Assembly (NCBI RefSeq): GCF_014837145.1
Contig: NZ_JACYFS010000003.1
Coordinates: 421,744-485,743, forward strand
Origin: Chryseobacterium caseinilyticum
GTDB taxonomy: Bacteria; Bacteroidota; Bacteroidia; Flavobacteriales; Weeksellaceae
Direction of reading: 5' to 3'
DNA length: 64,000 nucleotides
The notes beneath the pieces are model-generated. The model ran no database searches and was not told the origin of the DNA. It saw only the letters and a program-made list of their open reading frames with translations. Positions 62,357 through 64,000 of this stretch are shown here, piece by piece. A program made the position numbers and the translations under genes. Numbering within the stretch: the first letter of the stretch is position 1; every line of letters begins with the position of its first letter.

Positions 62357-62430
62357 CTGGGGCGAGCGTCACGCTCGTATCCATTGTTAACTCTTGGAGC
62401 GGACACAAGCGAGACGCTTGCGCCCGCGTT
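62357..62430. repeat. Pair of GC-rich REP-like hairpins
   Basis: CGAGCGT/ACGCTCG (62363-62377) and CAAGCG/CGCTTG (62406-62420) form two small hairpins 28 bases apart, in DNA far richer in G and C than the rest of the window. They mark the left edge of the repeat-plus-small-gene region. Confidence 0.6.
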
Positions 62431-62443
62431 GTGTTTCCTGTTT

Positions 62444-62896
62444 TCATAGTTTCAGGTCGTAAATTTGGTCATTGTCAATACTGTATTTTACAGACCACCA
62501 ACAGTCTTTTGTTTTGACGTTTGTGTATCCTATTTTCTTCCATTCATCTTGTCCACCACAACGCACAAAGACAAACTCAATTTTTATTGTTTTTTCTCCC
62601 TCACCATTTGTTTGTCCGAAGTAACGTCTTTTATAATATTTCAACTGATCTTGTAGAGGCACTTTTTTGTCAAGACTTGTTACAAAAATTGTTTGATTAG
62701 TCTTTGTTTTCGTCTCTAAATAATCAAGTAGCATTTGTTCTGCGTCGTCAATTTGAGATTTTTTTGGTCTAAATCCTATGTACTTGTCCTTAGTATCACT
62801 TTCAAAAATAACAAAGTTTTGAGCGTGCTTTCTTTCTGAGTTATTGCAACCCGTCAGAAATAATATTGTCAATATGTAGATTGTCTGTTTTAACAT
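62444..62896 (-). CDS. Small lipoprotein of unknown function in cassette-like unit
   Basis: This 150-residue protein has a lipobox LFLTGC (Cys17) after the start MLKQTIYILTI. The mature protein has QDQLKYYKRRYFGQTNGEGEK and a C-terminal DCWWSVKYSIDN. No family was recognised with certainty. The start codon lies 2 bases from the repeat at 62899-63020, so its promoter and translation signals must be inside that repeat. An ATG at 62962 would start within the repeat and put 22 residues before the signal, so it is rejected. Confidence 0.75.
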   Translation of the reverse strand: MLKQTIYILTILFLTGCNNSERKHAQNFVIFESDTKDKYIGFRPKKSQIDDAEQMLLDYLETKTKTNQTIFVTSLDKKVPLQDQLKYYKRRYFGQTNGEGEKTIKIEFVFVRCGGQDEWKKIGYTNVKTKDCWWSVKYSIDNDQIYDLKL

Positions 62897-62898
62897 AA

Positions 62899-63020
62899 CT
62901 GCTAATGGTTTTGGGTGATGCAATGGTGGAGCCATCGAAGCACAATCTTCAAATTTGCACAAAAGTTCAATCGAAGAACTGCCGTTGAACTTTGCAGTTT
63001 CGTCCCACTATTGCAAAATC
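62899..63020. repeat. Cassette-associated imperfect palindrome, copy 1
   Basis: The ends TGCAATGGTGGA (62919-62930) and TCCCACTATTGCA (63003-63015) are nearly complementary, and AAAGTTCAA/TTGAACTTT (62962-62970, 62985-62993) pair inside, so the whole can fold into one long hairpin. An 80-column core aligns to copy 2 with 72 identical positions. Confidence 0.85.
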
Positions 63021-63055
63021 CTTGTTACCAGCTGGGCTTTCTATCAGTTGTTCTT

Positions 63056-63616
63056 TCATCTTAGTTTTATTCCTTGTGTTTCAAGTTTGTCTGCTCCTGC
63101 TGAAACTCCAAAACTTCCTATTTTTCTTGTTGCAAGTTTGTTATGGATTTGATATTTTAATTTTCTTGAAGTTGCTTGAATTTCTGTCCAATCCCAAGAA
63201 CTAACAAGACCATTTACATTATTAGCATCTTCCCATTTTAATGCCCCCTTTTCGGTAAAATGTCCGATATGAGAATGTTTTAGTTCGTTATTTTTCAGTC
63301 CTCCGAAATATAATTGTACAAGTCCCCAACCTTCTGTCGCATACCGAAACGTATGGCCATTGCAACGTTTGGGTTCAAGGTCAACTTTTCTGAAAATGGG
63401 TTTGCCTTTATGTCTTGGTGTCCAAAGTTGAAATGTCGTTCTGAAATCGTCATTATCAAGTTCAAACTTCAAGGATATTTCGTCAATTGTTTTGTATTGG
63501 AAAATCTCTTGTCCGTATGGTGAACCTAAGTCATAAATGTGCAAGTCTGTGTCCTTGAAAATGTAGTCAAGAATTTCCAATTTGTCTGCCTTGTCTGCGA
63601 AAAAGTCATAATTCAT
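63056..63616 (-). CDS. Unknown protein in cassette-like unit
   Basis: This 186-residue protein has no signal peptide or membrane segment, so it is probably cytoplasmic. It is rich in aromatic residues and strand-forming segments (TFQLWTPRHKGKPIFRKVDLE, TEGWGLVQLYFGGL, SSWDWTEIQATSRKL). Copy 2 of the repeat begins 29 bases before its start codon and copy 1 lies 35 bases after its stop, so the gene plus one repeat forms a unit of about 750 bases. No family was recognised. Confidence 0.75.
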   Translation of the reverse strand: MNYDFFADKADKLEILDYIFKDTDLHIYDLGSPYGQEIFQYKTIDEISLKFELDNDDFRTTFQLWTPRHKGKPIFRKVDLEPKRCNGHTFRYATEGWGLVQLYFGGLKNNELKHSHIGHFTEKGALKWEDANNVNGLVSSWDWTEIQATSRKLKYQIHNKLATRKIGSFGVSAGADKLETQGIKLR

Positions 63617-63645
63617 TGGTTAATGTTGTCTGTCGTTTAGCGTTG

Positions 63646-63769
63646 CTGCTATCGTTTCGCAGCTTGGCGATGGCTGGGCACCCGAAGCACAAATCTTCAA
63701 TTTTGCACAAAGGTTGAACCGAAGAACTACCGTTGAACTTTGTAGTTTCGCCCCACTATTGCCAAACCC
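63646..63769. repeat. Cassette-associated imperfect palindrome, copy 2
   Basis: TTGGCGATGGCTGGGC (63664-63679) and GCCCCACTATTGCCAA (63750-63765) are complementary with a few mismatches. The core aligns with copy 1 and lies in the same orientation relative to the gene that follows on the minus strand. Confidence 0.85.
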
Positions 63770-63864
63770 TTCCTATGTTTGCAATTCCTTAAATTTATTA
63801 AATATAAAACTATAAAAAAGAAAGAACCAATGAGCAGAATAAGATAGGCAAACCCTTTAAGCAT
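63727..63864 (-). CDS. Possible 45-residue membrane peptide ending inside repeat copy 2
   Basis: The frame reads MLKGFAYLILLIGSFFFIVL and continues to a basic tail (NCKHRKGLAIVGRNYKVQR), a single membrane helix followed by a positive end. A 10-residue frame ends in the same phase just before its ATG. The last third of the frame is repeat sequence, so it may be chance; its position matches that expected for a third unit of the array. Confidence 0.25.
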   Translation of the reverse strand: MLKGFAYLILLIGSFFFIVLYLINLRNCKHRKGLAIVGRNYKVQR

Positions 63865-64000
63865 TTAAGCTTCACTGACATGATTATCCCTGCTCATTTT
63901 CTTGCTCGAAACCGTACAGTTTATTTGAACATAAAGTTCGTGTTAGGATCGTTGGTTGTAATGCAGGAAATGTTCTCTCAATAAAAAAATAAAAGTATAA

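Larger units (their letters stand above)
63617..64000. other. Right-end spacer: repeat copy 2, a possible mini-gene, AT-rich DNA
   Basis: Copy 2 of the palindrome occupies 63646-63769 and a 45-residue minus-strand frame spans 63727-63864. From 63865 to the end nothing is recognised; the DNA is AT-rich and open at the window edge. Confidence 0.5.

Noticed and set aside
62444..63864. Calling the right-end region a true integron
   Set aside because: No integrase gene or attI site is visible and the repeat ends do not clearly show the GTTRRRY core, so only the arrangement is integron-like.

Overview
The window comes from an AT-rich, tightly packed chromosome of the Bacteroidota, most likely a Flavobacteriales member close to Chryseobacterium (Weeksellaceae). 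Four things point there. Two genes carry type IX secretion (T9SS) C-terminal sorting domains. Promoters of the TAnnTTTG type sit 10-30 bases before many starts. Family markers are typical of the phylum (DUF4251, DUF4293, a Rho with a long disordered insert, two-cluster Fe-S proteins beside an MCE protein). Many small signal-peptide proteins and lipoproteins are present. The assignment rests on family knowledge and sequence style, not on a search.

Layout. 1-4.4 kb: the end of an MlaF-type ABC ATPase overlapping a beta-barrel gene, a small membrane protein, an M48 lipoprotein protease, a DUF4251 protein, meaB and a one-heme cytochrome c lipoprotein. 4.4-10.5 kb (minus strand): the heme genes hemA-hemC and hemD-hemE, split by a two-gene cell-wall unit (DUF1287 protein and N-acetylmuramoyl-L-alanine amidase). 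10.7-16.4 kb (plus): the elongasome operon mreB-mreC-mreD-PBP2-rodA, with overlapping or closely spaced genes. 16.5-30.8 kb: a pentapeptide-repeat gene, then a long minus-strand run of serS, a lipoprotein, asnB, a flippase, a glycosyltransferase, two uncharacterised genes, two Fe-S proteins, an MCE/MlaD protein and a PpiD-type chaperone. 31-40 kb (plus): lon, an AI-2E/PerM-family permease and two T9SS cargo proteins (a FISUMP protein and a GH13 alpha-amylase-like enzyme). 40-58.4 kb: mostly housekeeping genes (prfA, glyS, pyrD, a TruC-like synthase, msrB, sodA, rho) mixed with proteases, a serine hydrolase, an L,D-transpeptidase-like protein and unknowns. 58.5-62.3 kb: a DUF4293 protein, an M28 peptidase, an MsbA-type exporter and a DUF1801 protein.

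The right end, from about 62.4 kb, differs in character. Two small minus-strand genes of unknown function are each preceded by a copy of a ~120-base imperfect palindrome (62899-63020 and 63646-63769), and a possible third mini-gene runs into the second copy. This arrangement of one gene plus one folded repeat, repeated, recalls an integron gene-cassette array and is the best candidate here for something undescribed. No recombinase is visible in the window.

A second layer of structure is in the spacers. Five 31-33 base palindromes have 15-base perfect arms whose sequence differs between copies while pairing is kept. Two elements share a TATATCTTTT...AAAAGGATGCCG frame. A ~150-base element is bounded by inverted AACGCAAAG repeats, and there are GC-rich REP-like hairpins. 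No tRNA, rRNA, CRISPR array, transposase gene or phage gene was recognised.
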